Source: Aquarana catesbeiana
Lineage: Eukaryota; Chordata; Amphibia; Anura; Ranidae
Reading direction: 5' to 3'
DNA length: 64,000 nt
Assembly: GCF_042186555.1 (NCBI RefSeq)
Contig: NC_133327.1
Location: forward strand, 330,468,495 to 330,532,494
Shown here: in pieces, positions 51,684-63,589 of the stretch
How the letters are laid out: the number at the start of each line of letters is the position of its first letter
Position numbering within the stretch: the stretch's first letter is position 1
Notes under the pieces: model-generated
The model's input: only the letters and a program-made list of their open reading frames with translations
What the model was told of the DNA's origin: nothing
Databases searched by the model: none
Program-made: the position numbers and the translations under genes

Positions 51684-52878
51684 TTGCTGAGTAACCTCAT
51701 GGTCTGTAGCAATTACAAAAAAAACCTTCCCTGGGCCCCATCTGCTTAGCTGGGGGAAGGGATAGGACTATTTAGGGCCCTTTCACACTACTCTGCAGCA
51801 AAATCTGCAAGCAGCAAGATTTTTACTGTATTTAAGTGTTTTATGTGCGTTTCTGGTGCGTTTATGGGTTGCCTGCACCTGTGAAAAATGGACACGTGAC
51901 TGAAAAACCCACCAAAAACTTGAACGGAAAGCTGCGTTTTTGGTGTGGTTTTTCAACACCGCACCAAAGATGTAGCTTGCAGGACTTTTCAAAATGCACC
52001 GCACCCACAGCGCAGTGGTGTGAAAAGTCTCATAGGATTTAAAGGGAAAAATTTTTTCCCCTAATCGTCTTTCAGGACAGCCACCTGAGAGCTTGGCTCC
52101 TCCCCTCTGATTGGAAACACCTGCGCCAGCTTCTATAAATTTCCTCCTCCCCTGCTGGCTCCTCAGTTATTTGTGTTTCCTCCAGAGGGGAGACACCACA
52201 GGAACCAGCCAGGAGAGCCAGGGAGGCTCAGGCAGCATGTCCTGAAAGAGGAGTAGAGACTCCTAGGACAAGACCAGGGGGAAAATGTTAGTGTATACAC
52301 CCGCAGCGGTTATAACACTAACCTGGCCAGAAAAACTTTCTCTGGATATTGCTACCCCCGCATCCCTGAGCGCAGGTTGAGGTCGGGGGGGCTTCCCTTT
52401 CATCACCGATCGCGGTGAAGCGGAGCGCAGCTCCTGCAGTCTCATGCCCCCAGCAGCGTGTGGAGTAGAACATGCCGGGTACTGGGATTGCGAGGCCTGT
52501 GGCGGGTGACGTCATATCCGGCCAGAAGGGGCGTGCTCTTCCAGGTTTGCGGCTTCCGGTTCCGGCCGCGAACGTTGAAAGGGAGCCAGGCATGGGGCTG
52601 GAGAGGAGCAGTACATGCTGTAGAGACAGCAAAAGCTCCAGAGGTAACACAAGGATGGCGGATGCAGAGGATTTGGACCGCATTGCTCCAGCCATGTTAA
52701 TGTAAGGGGAACCTAGGGTGGAGCTTCCCTGGCCTGAAACCCCCCCCCCCTATCATTAGTGTGGGACAGGTGCAGGGGGGGGGGGGAGCAGGTTAAAGAT
52801 GCTCAGGTGTCAGAGGGGGTGGACTCATAAGGCCCCTGGTGAGGCAAACCCGAATGAAAGTGTTGCACTCCTGCAATT

Positions 52879-54248
52879 ATGCAGGAAAGGTTACTGTGTG
52901 TTAATGGTTGGGGGTTTTTCTTATGTCATTTCAGAAAACAGAGAAAACCAGGGCCTCTCAGGAGGTGCCCTTCCTGTAAAATCACCCTTAGAGATTCTTG
53001 GGAAAAACCATTATGTAAAGATTGTATTAGCAAACTAGTACAAGAACATTTTTCAGAGCAGGGTGAACTAGCGGCATCTGTTAAAGAATTGTCTAGTACG
53101 TTCGAATCCTTCAAAAACTTTTTTGAGGGGTTTTAGATGCCACAGTTTCAGACTGCTCCTCCGACAACAACGGTACCGAAAGCTCAGGCAATACCCTCCA
53201 CTAGTGCAGGTCCTTCAGCAGCCCCTAGAGAGTAGGTGGAAGAGGAACCTGACAGTGCAACTTCTGGCTCCCAAGATTCTGAGGGGGAAGCTCTGGGTGG
53301 GGATTCCAGGAAGCCATCCCGATACAAACTCTCATTAGAAGAGGTAGATCACCTTTTAGGGGCCATTTATACCACACCAGGTATATCAACGGAGAAGAAA
53401 CCGTTATCATTGCACGATCAGATGTATGAGGGCCTAGGGGAACGGGAAATGAGGAATTTTCCTGTTCATGAGGTCCTAGTAGAGGCTATTAAGAAAGAGT
53501 GGCAGGAACCTGAAAGAATGCCATTCTTTTCTAAGGCCTTAAAGAGACGGTTTCCCTTTACAGAGGATCCAGCATCAGTGTGGAACAAGGTTCCAAAACT
53601 AGATGCAGCCTCCTCGCAGGTGTCAAGGCACACGACTTGGCATTTGAGTACACGGGGGTTCTTTCTGAGCCAATGGATAAAAGAATGGACTCGTTGTTAA
53701 AGAAATCATGGGACTCGACGGTGGAAGCCTGAAGCCAGCTATGGCGGTCACGGTGGTGGCTAGGAACGTAGAATTCTGGTTAAATCAATTGCAGGCTCAC
53801 ATTGAAGAAGGAGCAGATTCTGGCTTAATTTCCCACACTCCTGCAAGGTCTTGCGTATATCGCAGACGCCTCCACAGAACTGGTTTGGATGGCAGCCAGG
53901 TCCTCCACACTGGCCAATTCCACAAGAAGGGCCCTTTGGCTTAAGACATGGCAGGGTGACTGCGCGTCCAAAGCCAAACTGTGCGGGATTCCCTTTACAG
54001 GGGCTCTGCTGTTCGGACCAGGGTTAGGAAAGGTGCTGGACCGAACTGCAGATAGGAAGAAGGCGTTTCCACTGAAGCGTAAAGCTAATTGGAAACAGCC
54101 ACAACAAAGTAAGAAGCGGCAAAGAGGGAATACAAGATCCCGCTTTACAACTCCCAAGATGGAGGCCCAGAGGAGACCTTGGGTTCAGAGAGGAAAAGGC
54201 AAGGGAGGGGCGATTTTTCATCCTCCTGAGCAAACCCAGAAGAAATGA
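52879..54248 (+). pseudogene. DIRS-B gag-like ORF1 remnant
   Basis: The N-terminal zinc-knuckle-like RRCPSCKITLRD and PLCKDCISKL (52950-53040) is followed by SRYKLSLEEVDHLLGAIYTT (53236-53700). After frame changes near 53140-53236 and 53700, the C-terminal SKAKLCGIPFTGALLFGPGL and DRKKAFP (54000-54060) and a basic tail follow. It would be the particle or nucleic-acid-binding protein. Confidence 0.8.
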
Positions 54249-54261
54249 CAAAGTAGTCGCA

Positions 54262-55881
54262 GTGGGAGGGAGAATGGGGGCCTTCCTCCCGCAATGGGAA
54301 GGAATATCTTCCAACCCGTTTATTCTGAGAACAATAAAGGAAGGATATCGTTTAGAGTTTTCGAGATCACCCCCAAACAGGTTATACATCACCAAACTTC
54401 CGAGGATCAAGGAGAAGGCCAGAGGATTAATGAGATCCTTAAAGAAACTCAAAGAACAAAGGGTGATTATCGAGGTACCAAAAGAGGAAAGAGGGGAAAG
54501 TTTTCTACTCCCACATATTTGGAGTGCAGAAGACTTCAGGGAAGGTCAGACCAATCCTCAACCTCAAGCCTCTAAATTTGTCCATAACCTACAAGAGGTT
54601 CAGAATGGAGTCCATATATTCAGTAAGGGCACTTCTGCCCCCAAACTGTTATATGGTCTCCCTAGACCTAAAGGACACATACCTCCACATCCCGATACAC
54701 CAGGAGTGTCAGAAATTCCTGAGATTAGCAATAAAGATGGAAGTAGGAATCGTGCACCTTCAATTTCAGGCTCTACCCTTCGCCCAGAATTTTTACAAAA
54801 ATTCTGGCCGAAGCTCTGGCACCATTACGGGTCAAAGGCATATCCATCATTGCCTATTTGGACGACCTTCTCTTGTGGGCAGAGTCGCCCAGGAAGTTAC
54901 TACAAAACCTCAGCTATACACAAATGTTTTTAGAAAGTCTAGGTTGGCTGGTAGATTTGGAAAAATCAAATTTACAACCCAGTCAGCAAATAGTATACTT
55001 GAGGTATGTCCTAGACTCAGCGCAACAAAGGCTGTTTCTTCCCAAAGAGAAAATAGGGAAGATTCAGAAAGAAGTGAGCAGTTTGCAAGCCAACTTACCA
55101 TGTACCATAAGGCAGATAATGTCAACACTGGGACTGTTAACATCCACAATCCCAGCAGTGCAATGGGCAGGCCTGCATTTCCGGCCACTGCAGGTGTTCC
55201 TATTAAGGATATGGGATCACAGGCAGGAGTCCTTAGACCCCAAGGTTCTATTGCCAGCAAGGGTAAAAAGAACCTTATGGTGGTGGAGGAGGACAGAGAA
55301 CATGAACAAAGGACGGCTGTGGAGCCTACCCATTTCCCGAATCTTAACCACAGATGCGAGCGGCGTAGGGTGGGGAGCACATTTAGGCTCTCAGATATCA
55401 CAAAGGACTTGGGGAAAGGAGGAGAGGATGAGATCATCCAACTGGAACGAATTGAGAACAGTATGGTATGCACTTCAAACCTTCCAGGAAGAGCCGAGGG
55501 GTCATCATTTGCAGGTCAGGTCCGACAATGCGTCAGTGATCGCCTATATAAACAAACGGGGGAACAAGAAGCGGAACCCTGTGGTCCTTAGCAGAGGAAA
55601 TCTTAAAATGTAGAGAAGAAAATGTACTCTCATTGTCAGCAGTCCATTTGAAGGGGGACTTAAACAAAGTGGCGGATTTCCTCAGCAGGAAAAAAGCAAA
55701 GGAGGGCGATTGGGCGCTGAAGCAGGAGGTATTCGAGCAGATTGCTCAAAAATGGGGAATACCTCAGGTGGACTTGTTTGCCTCAAAGGAAAACAGGAAA
55801 GTCAGAGCGTTCTTCTCCCTGAAAAGAGAGGATGGAGCGCTCAGGGTAGATGCGTTAGCACAAATGTGGGCATTAAACTAA
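54262..55881 (+). pseudogene. DIRS-B reverse transcriptase / RNase H remnant
   Basis: Blocks in at least three frames: LRTIKEGYRLEF, KVRPILNLKPLNLS, SLDLKDTYLHIPIHQ, then after a frameshift YLDDLLLWAES with the YxDD box intact (about 54858). RNase H follows with TTDASGVGWGAHL, NWNELRTVWYAL and RSDNASVIAYINKRG, keeping D, E and D, and HLKGDLNKVADFLSRKK with VDLFASKENRKV at the end. Frameshifts near 54500, 54790 and 55570. Confidence 0.92.
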
Positions 55882-56106
55882 TGCTATGCCTTTCCCCCCA
55901 CCGGTACTTCTACCAGCGGTACTAATGAAGTTACGTACAGAGAAGACAACACTAATTCTCATAGCGCCCTATTGGCCCAGGAGACCGTGGTTCTCTATGC
56001 TCAGAGAACTCGCGGTGGAGCCCCCCTGGTTATTACCGATCCAGGAAGATCTACTCTCCCAGGGTCCAGTACACTGCCCCCAAGTTCAAAGATGGAACTT
56101 GGCTGC

Positions 56107-57534
56107 ATGGTGTCTGAGGAGCAGTTGCTAGAAGCAAAGGGGTTCTCAGACCGTCTAATAGACACAATGCTAAAAAGCAGGAAGATTGAGACACGGAACA
56201 TCTACCAGAAGGTATGGAGATGTTTTAACAGATGGTGTACAGACAAGGAAGTTAATATTCAAAGCTCAGTAGCAGTCCTGGAGTTTCTACAGGACGGAAT
56301 AGACAAAGGACTTAGGCCCCTTTCACACGGGACGGATCCGTGTTGATCCGCCCCGTGTTTATCCGCTGCTCAGCGGGGATCGCTCCGTTTTCCCCAGCTG
56401 AGCAGGCAGATGACAGGGCGGGACCCGCACACTGTGCAGGGACCGCCCTGTCAGATCTCCGCTCTCCCCTATGGGGGATCGGAGGAACACGGACCGTCTG
56501 TCCGTGTTCGTCCGATCCGCTCTGCAGACGGATAGAAAAATAGGATTTTCTTCCGTCCGCAGAATCGGACGAGAGCAGAGCTGGACAACATCGGGTGTTA
56601 GCGGATGTACATCCGCTGACACCCGCTATCCCATAGGGATGCATGTATGTCCGTATTTCATCCGAAAACGGATGGATGAAATACGGACATACTGTCCGCA
56701 TGTGTGAAAGGGGCCTAAGTCTTAGCACGCTTAAGAGTCAAGTGTCAGCACTTTTAGTTTACCTGGAAAAGAGATTGGCATCTGATCTGTGGGTAATCAG
56801 ACTCTTTAGATCACTGAGCAGACAAAGGCCAATACAAGTTAGTCTTTCCAAAGTGGGATCTGTCATTAGTGCTGCAAACTATGACAGCAGACCCCTTTGA
56901 ACCAGTGGATAGTTGCAACCTGAAGATGCTGACGCTTAAAGCAGTCTTCTTGGTGGCAATTACTACAGCAAAAAGGGTCTGTGAGATGGAGGCCCTGTCA
57001 ATCAGGCCCCCCTTTTTTCAGATCGCATAATCTTTAAGTTGGATCTGGCATTTCTGCCTAAAGTGGCCTCGAAATTCCACAGAGGCCAGGAGATTGTGTT
57101 ACCATCGTTTTGCCCAAATCTGTCTAAAGAACAGGAAGTAAGGTTCCATAGTCTAGATGTGAGGAGATGCGTCTTGCATTATTTAGAAGCCACAAAAGAG
57201 ATTAGGAAGACGGATTCCTTATTTATTTTGATTTCTGGAGTAAGAAAAGGGCATAAGGCCTCAAGACGCACCATAACCAGATGGCTAAAAGAAGCTATTG
57301 AACAGGCTTATAGGTTAGGAGGCATGCAGGTCCCAGAGGGTATCAGAGCACACTCCACCAGGGCAATGGCTGCGTCGCAAGCAGAAGGAGCTGGAGCAAC
57401 GCCGGAACAGATTTTTAAAGCGGCAACCTGGTCCAGCTTTGCCACCTTTTGTAAGACATTATAGAGTGGATCTTTGGGCGGCTAAAGATCAGACCTTTGG
57501 ACGAAAGGTCTTACAAGCCTTGGTCCCGCCCTAG
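56107..57534 (+). pseudogene. DIRS-B tyrosine recombinase, interrupted by a MITE
   Basis: The N-terminal core-binding part (EEQLLEAKGFSDRLIDTML, YQKVWRCFNRWC) runs to 56314. A MITE occupies 56315-56715. The frame then resumes with LSTLKSQVSALLVYLEKRL. Catalytic features are AITTAKRVCEMEAL (first arginine), RAHSTRAMAAS (H-x-x-R) and, after a one-base frameshift near 57448, VRHYRVDLWA with the tyrosine. Stop at 57532-57534. There is also a frame break near 56900-57040. Confidence 0.9.
56315..56715. mobile_element. Harbinger-type MITE inside the DIRS-B recombinase gene
   Basis: Ends GGCCCCTTTCACACGGGACG and GTGTGAAAGGGGCC are inverted, with TTA at the left and TAA at the right as 3-bp target. 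Internal inverted GGATCCG/CGGATC and CATCCGAAAACGGATG blocks. Related to 32608-33001. Confidence 0.82.
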
Positions 57535-57553
57535 GGGTAAGTGCTCGTTTATC

Positions 57554-57641
57554 CTCTCAGGTGGCTGTCCTGAAAGATGATTAGGGGAAAAACGAAGTTA
57601 CTTACTGGTAACGTTCTTTCCCGTAGTCTTTCAGGACAGCC
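57554..57641 (+). repeat. DIRS-B internal complementary region
   Basis: The left half (CTCTCAGGTGGCTGTCCTGA to GATTAGGGGAAAAA) is the reverse complement of the element's left tip. The right half (CGAAGTTACTTACTGGTAAC to CTTTCAGGACAGCC) is the reverse complement of its right tip. This is the template-like region used in DIRS replication models to join the two ends into a circle. Confidence 0.92.
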
Positions 57642-57982
57642 GGGTACCCACCCAATTGTGTAATAAGACATAGAGATTTCCTTACAGGAAATGTGATATA
57701 ATGAATTATGTGTATCATATGTTCTTGTGTCTCCCCAGTGGACTGGAGGTGCTCTTTAAAGAACTGAGGAGCCAGCAGGGGAGGAGGAAATTTATAGAAG
57801 CTGGCGCAGGTGTTTCCAATCAGAGGGGAAGAGCCAAGCTCTCAGGTGGCTGTCCTGAAAGACTACGAGAAAGAACGTTACCAGCAAGTAACTTCGTTTT
57901 TCTTGCGTTTTACTTGCAAAGTAAAAACGCAGGAAAAACATATCAGTGTGAAAGGGGCCTTGGGCTACTTTCACACTAATAA

Positions 57983-58238
57983 TTAGGGCTGGTGCGAATT
58001 GTAACAGTTCCTGATGTGGCTATCAGCAGCTAGGTTTGGCAGCTGGCCTCCTTCACTATATTGGCATTTGTCCAGCCATCACCACAGGTAATCATTGGCC
58101 ATTCAGAGCGGCACGAATAGCTGTGGCCCCTGCTGAAATGTCATTATAGTGAAGGAGGTCTGCCGCAGCACCTACCCGCTAACAGCTGCAACAGGAATCT
58201 GTGATACTTGACACTACTATTCACACCAGCCCTAATCG
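57983..58238. mobile_element. MITE with ATTAGGGCTGGTGCGAAT ends
   Basis: ATTAGGGCTGGTGCGAAT and ATTCACACCAGCCCTAAT are inverted, and an inner pair CCTCCTTCACTATAT / ATTATAGTGAAGGAGG follows. Non-coding. Confidence 0.82.
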
Positions 58239-58371
58239 CCAAGGTAAATGTAGCCATCCGCTGTTAGTGCTTTGCCTTCCTTGAACAGTTTAATTGCTAA
58301 TGTACAGCAAAATACTGGAGGTGGACTTTAAGAAAAATGGGCAGGGAGGAAAAGAACCTGGAGATGGGCTT

Positions 58372-58628
58372 TAGGCTCGGTTCACACTGGAACCAACTGC
58401 GGATTGCACAGGAATGCTGTGCCATTCCCCGTTTCAGGGACGAATCAGGGATGAATCTTTGCCTGAATTTGGCCCTGAAACGGAGCCAAATATGCACAGC
58501 ATTTCTGTGCAGTGCGTTCCGCAGCTGCCCTGGAGATATGTGAACCGACTCCATAGAGAGCCAGTCACAATCTACTGTCATGCGAATTTGATGCGGTGAA
58601 ATCCACATCCAGTTTGCATAGGTGTGAA
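58372..58628. mobile_element. MITE with GGCTCGGTTCACACTGG ends
   Basis: Left GGCTCGGTTCACACTGGA and right ATAGGTGTGAACTGG are inverted copies; similar to 22923-23153. Confidence 0.65.
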
Positions 58629-58639
58629 CTGGACATTCC

Positions 58640-59627
58640 CTAAAACTTTCTAAGGTAACAAAAGATGCCCAAGTTGCTCAGGCACCTTAGCAGGACTAGT
58701 TAAAGCTTATCAGGGAGCAGCGGAGTAATGCTTAATGCAGTGGTTCCGACAAATAAATCAGAGTCCCGACAATTTACCAGGGCATGTAAAAAAAATCAGA
58801 AGGCAGAGGTCAGTAGTATGGCAGAGGTAAGTAATATGTAATGCAGAGGGTAACCATCACTAGCCCACACACAATCACAGGCTGCCCCTGTGCACATCAG
58901 TCTTTTCCATCCTGCCCTCCAGGTTCACATCCTCACAGATGCACACAGGCAGCCCCTGAGTTTTGTTTTTTGTCCATCATGCACCTCCTCCTCATCTTAC
59001 TAGCAGAGACAAGCAAGGCAGTGACTCTTTATTAACTCCTCACCTCCTGGTCAAGTGATTGCAGCACTCCAAAGGTAACAACAAGGTTACCAGGACATGA
59101 GACTGATCAGGCTGGGGAAGGAACAGAACTAGTTAATGCTTATCTGGCAGTAGCAATCTTTATATCGAGCGCCAGACCTCCACTTCTCTATCAATCCGCT
59201 GGGGCATGTAATTTGCTAGAACCGCAGCACAAGGATTACTTCACCTGTGCCTGAAAATCATCAAATAGTCCCTGGGGAGTAATCCTTGTGCTTCGGTTCC
59301 CGGCAATTACATACCCCGGCGGATTGATCTAGACAGGGGGACCGGGACTTTAGTTTAATTGTCGGGAGCCTCAGCCGCTGTACAACTTTTATCCCACTGC
59401 TGATTTACCTAGTTATGTTCCTTCCTCAGCCCCCAGCTGCTGCCCGATAAGCACTAGCTATGTTCCTTCCCCCGACGCCCCCCACCTGCCACAGTCCGAT
59501 CTAAATGAATCATGTGTCCGGGTTCCAGGGAGACTGAAAACCGAACACATGGTTTAAAATGATTCAAAACCCGTACTGTCCGAGTGAATCCTGGACAGGT
59601 GGCAACCTTAACTACACAGCATGCTAC
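58640..59627. other. Upstream region, no gene recognised
   Basis: Contains an approximate inverted pair (ATCCGCTGGGGCATGTAATT near 59205 and AATTACATACCCCGGCGGAT near 59305). No exon-like frame; ORC3 coding similarity was looked for and not found. Confidence 0.5.
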
Positions 59628-59796
59628 CTAGGTTGCCACCTCATCCCTTTAAATCCGAACACACATTAATTACACAGGTTCTGTGGCTGATTAAGGTGTA
59701 ATTAAACTCACTTGTGCCTTATCTGCATTAAATTAGCCTCAGAACCTGTGTAATTCATATGTGTTCGGGTTTAAACAAATGAGGTGGCAACCCTAG
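59628..59796. mobile_element. Palindromic MITE with AGGTTGCCACCTCAT ends
   Basis: AGGTTGCCACCTCATCCCTT and AAATGAGGTGGCAACCCT bracket a near-complete inverted repeat that includes GTTCTGTGGCTGATTAA-type text. TGCTAC flanks both sides within a base or two. Confidence 0.75.
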
Positions 59797-60300
59797 TGCT
59801 ACCTCAGGTAGTAGAGCAGGTTATGTGGGGACTGTGGCTGTAGTCCTTACATTCACACCTGGGCAGAGCATATTCCAAGTGATTTTGCACATGTATCCAG
59901 CTTCAAATGCTTGTTTCCTGGTCCACAGGAGGAGAGTGGTTCTAGGGGAGGAGAAGAATCTTCCAGGTGTAAAAATGTACACATCTGCATGTGTCAGGCT
60001 TTTACAGGTGCAGGCGTTGAAGTCTATGGGAGGCAAAGAAGCCTGAATATGCTCAAAAACAGGAAAACATTTTTTTATTGTTTTGGTTGTAGATCAAATG
60101 CATGCACAAATGTGAACAGGGACAATTTTTTTTTTTTTTGTAAAATAGAGAAAAGGTATACATATAACAGGTAATATACACTCTTGGAGAAAAATGACAT
60201 AGGTTCCAATGCTCGCAAGTTTACATCGTTTGTACAAAAACCAATAATATTTGCCCCTGGAAATACAAAGGGGGAGATACTAGCAAATGTAGTAATTAAC
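59797..60300. other. Upstream region, no gene recognised
   Basis: Short imperfect inverted motifs (TTCACACCTGGGCAG, CTTCCAGGTGTAAAAATG) suggest MITE debris. No coding support. Confidence 0.4.
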
Positions 60301-60309
60301 TGGACAGGG

Positions 60310-61700
60310 GCTTCCATCTATGCGAGCATCTGAAAACAAGTATAAAAAGGAAAAAAAAAGATCCAAAACATTGCTTCAGTTAAAGAAAAAGGCGAAAGAA
60401 GAGGAAAAAAAAGAACAGTAAAGGGGGTTAGAGAAGAATAGAGGATAGGAAGGAAAATAGATGAAGGAAGAGGGATGGTAGGTAGGGTATGGGATAGGGA
60501 GGGAGGGATTGTTGGCATGCATGTCAACACGTTTAAGAATACTGAAAATTGTATCTGTCATGGCATGAAAGAGGAAAATAAACCAAAAACATTAAAAGAT
60601 TTAACTAGTAAAAGAAGAATTTACGTAGCAATACTTGATAAATAATCTTAAGGGGTTTGCATTATAATGTCCTTATAGTAGGAGGTGGACTGGAATTTTA
60701 GCCAGGGTGCCCAAGTTAGTGACTGTCTCTTAGAGGTGCCTTTAATGTTGTGGGTAATATCCTCCATGAGATGAACTTCATCTACCTTTTGTAGCCAAAC
60801 TTTTATGGACAGGGTTGTTGGTTGGCCCCATAGAGTAGGAATCAAGGCTTTGGCGGTGTTCAACAGATGAGGAATGAGTGAACGCTTATATGAGCCTATG
60901 GGATCTTTAGTGGCATGAAAAAGAATATTCCATGGATCGTTGGATAGATTGACATCTGAGATCTGTAATATCATTTTGCGAATGTTCCCACAGTTCCTCC
61001 AGCACAATGGGGAACTGGCGGGGAACATTTGGTGAAGTTTTGCTGGGGTGTAGTGCCACCTGGTGAGTAATTTATAGTTGACTTCTGCCATTTTAGAAGC
61101 AAGAGAGGAGGTGTGCACTAGCTGTAGGACCTTATCCTTTTGGTTGTCTGTGAGGGGAGAGTCCAGATCAATTTCCCATTTAGCCAGGAAGGGCGGGTAG
61201 GTAGGATTTTGAAGAGCAGTAAGAGCTTTGTAGAATAGAGAAATACCATGTAGAGGGGGGTCCTTCGGATGAAATATCTCTTCTATGCTATTTAAATCTT
61301 GCAGACCTCTTAGCGGATGAGGAAAGGAACTTAGGAAGCGTTGTAGTTGGTGGAATCTCCATTTATCCAAAAACGTGATGGGTTTAGGGCCAAGGATCTC
61401 AGGGAGTGGTTTAAGTACGTTGCCGCGGAGAACATGATGTAGTAAGAGAGGCTCTTCTGAACCCCAAGATTTAAAACCTGGGTCTAATAAGCCTGGTAAA
61501 AAATATTCATGGTTGAGAAGAGGCATCAAAGGAGAGTCATACCTCCATGAGAATTTCTTATGTTAAACATCCCATATATCCAGTGAGGATATGTTGAGTG
61601 CTGAGGTAGTTCGGGCAAGGTTCCTGCAAGAACGTGGTATCCAGGGAGCTATCGAGAGATGTAGCTAGAAACTGCAGAAAACTGCAAAAGAGACCATGTT
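60310..61700 (-). pseudogene. Tx1/L1-like LINE ORF2 C-terminal fragment with 3' flank
   Basis: An open frame of 293 codons on the minus strand (61529-60648) reads HPLRGLQDLNSIEEIF, LAKWEIDLDSPLTDNQ, YKLLTRWHYTPAKLHQMFP and CWRNCGNI, typical of the region after reverse transcriptase in L1-like ORF2. Upstream KKFSWRYDSPLMPLLNH continues past a stop. The usual final C-x-x-C/HIWW part reads CGNIRKMILQ, so it is altered. It is the longest undisturbed LINE frame here. Confidence 0.8.
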
Positions 61701-63073
61701 CTTATTTACTCTCTGTTGGTTATTTAAATAGAGTAAGAAGTTTGCTCTCTACCACTCCTCCAAATTGGGGTTTCTGGCCATAGCCTATACCATATTTGGA
61801 AAAAAGAATCTATCCTTTGGGAGGTCCATAGATTTGGGCATCCCTAGGATAGGAAAAGACAGCTACTTTTGGTCAGAAAGGGTATTAAACGAGATCAATA
61901 TAAAAAATAAAGTATCAAAAATGTTTTATTATGGTTTAAATACCAGAAACATCAGTAAAAAATATTAAGTTATTTTCCATGTCTGTTAGTAACTTCAAGT
62001 CTTTAGATGACACATCATTAAAAAGAAAGATACATCAAATGTGCATTACATACGATGTATCAAAATCACAGATAACATATCAATAGACTAACAATACACA
62101 CATATAACAAATAACACGTAACACACAATGCAGGCGCCTGAGATGATCCACTTTTGCCTAGTAGTCCCGATGGCAAAATGCCAATGTTAACAATTCAAGC
62201 AAAAATCTGATTAAATAAATTAAGTCGGGAGTGCTGTGCAGGAGTGGTCCCCGGGGATGTTGTTATTTTAATTTAGCTGGGTAATGAGAGTCTTATTGTG
62301 ATATGGGGGGCGGTAAATGGGGCGGTAAATAGGGTGGTGAAAGAAGCTGCAATGTCTAGATCTGTGTGTGTCCCGCAGATAAATGTAGAAAAGGTCCTCT
62401 TTAGTTATTCCATTTATGTTGGCATTATCAAAGTATGGATATACGAGGGATTACACTGGGTACGAGTCACAGTTCCAATCAGGTAAGTTTGGCTGTTGTT
62501 AAATATGCTTGTGTGCATATGAGTGTTCAATGATAATAGTAAGGCTGAGCTGATAGTCCGCTGTTTCTCAGATCTTCCAAAAGCCTAGCATAACCCGCTG
62601 GACATGCAAACTTTACTAGACATTTCAGTCACATTGATAAAAATGGGGTACTGTGGGATAAGTAAAATAAATGTTTGTTGGTACGTTACCACCTTCGTTT
62701 CTTATGTGGACTCTGACAGGCTTCTTGTCTTTCCCGGCTGTTAGTGTTTGAATAATGAAGCAGCTGATGGAGAGTGTTGAATCACTGATACGGCAGCCTT
62801 GCATACACGCTGTGCTGAGTAGTTTGTCTCTCCATCCTGCTGCATTCGATAGCCGCTCATTCACATGTAGATCAGAAGTCCTGATTGTAAGGTGGTTAAT
62901 CGTTCACTGTCCCACTGTTCTCCCTTTTCAGTGATGGTTTGTAGCTTATAATAAGCTTGCTTGCAGCTCCGCTCACTCTGTCATCTCATATGGGATAGCT
63001 CATTGCTCCCCCATTCCTCCGCTACAGCGCGATACCTCGGGGATCACTGACACGGCAGCCCTGCATCTAACTT
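61701..63073. other. Upstream region, no gene recognised
   Basis: AT-rich to 62110, then mixed sequence. The part from about 62700 is probably the non-coding 3' region of the Penelope-like element, because a hammerhead-like motif and the coding end lie beyond it in the same orientation. Confidence 0.4.
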
Positions 63074-63124
63074 AACGCCAACGCGTTTCGCAACATGTGA
63101 GTCGCGTAGCTTCGACTGGGCGTT
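63074..63124 (-). ncRNA. Degenerate hammerhead motif of a Penelope-like element
   Basis: Minus strand: stem I AACGCC pairs perfectly with GGCGTT. GAAAC and the ACGCGT palindrome are intact. The first core segment reads CAGTCGA instead of CTGACGA, two changes at invariant positions, so it should be inactive. Stem II GCTAC/GTTGC has one mismatch. Confidence 0.6.
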
Positions 63125-63589
63125 CCGAGGGCTGATCCATACCTCTCCTTTGTAGTAACTCCAGGTATGTTCGCTCCTCCTTCCCTCGTTTTCATTCAGG
63201 AAAAATAAAGGACAAACTCGTATCACAGTTTGGATAGTTGTCTTTCCCTTCATCTGCAATTTTTCCATGTTCGTTTAGTGTTTCTTTAGTATTTCAGTGT
63301 TTTCTCTATTTGTTTATAGTTGGCATTCCTTCTGCTATTTTATACGTTTCCACTTCCAGTTATAAAGGCATTAAGCATTTTAGATCTTAATTTGCTGGTT
63401 TACTTGCTGGGGAGTTTTTTAGGGAGATCTTGTTCAGTACTTACTTTATAAGGTAGGGGGGAGGGGGAAACAGCGGGGGGGGAGTTTCACTAGAGTAACA
63501 ACAACATAATGGAACATCAATAAAACATAACCTACTCTAAGATTAATCCGGTCCCTTAATTGTGGCCATTGTTATATATTTTATTGTAT

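Larger units (their letters stand above)
52053..57900 (+). mobile_element. DIRS-type retrotransposon (DIRS-B) with full DIRS architecture
   Basis: 5.85 kb with inverted terminal repeats (about 52053-52168 and 57762-57900, sharing GTCTTTCAGGACAGCCACCT and onwards), gag-like, reverse transcriptase/RNase H and tyrosine recombinase remnants in order, and an internal complementary region (57554-57641). No target duplication is seen. It lies about 2.8 kb upstream of RARS2 and inside a MITE. All frames are broken, and the recombinase gene carries a MITE. Confidence 0.93.
51775..57959. mobile_element. Harbinger-like MITE split by DIRS-B
   Basis: The left part (51775-52052) begins GGGCCCTTTCACACTACTCT and the right part (57901-57959) ends ATCAGTGTGAAAGGGGCC. 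Each half alone has only one terminus, and they flank DIRS-B. The internal AAAACGCAG-like text is in inverted relation to GCAGCAAAATC text on the left. Confidence 0.7.

Noticed and set aside
56340..56728. Several frames of 67-138 codons on both strands
   Set aside because: They lie in the palindromic MITE within DIRS-B; symmetry produces mirrored frames.
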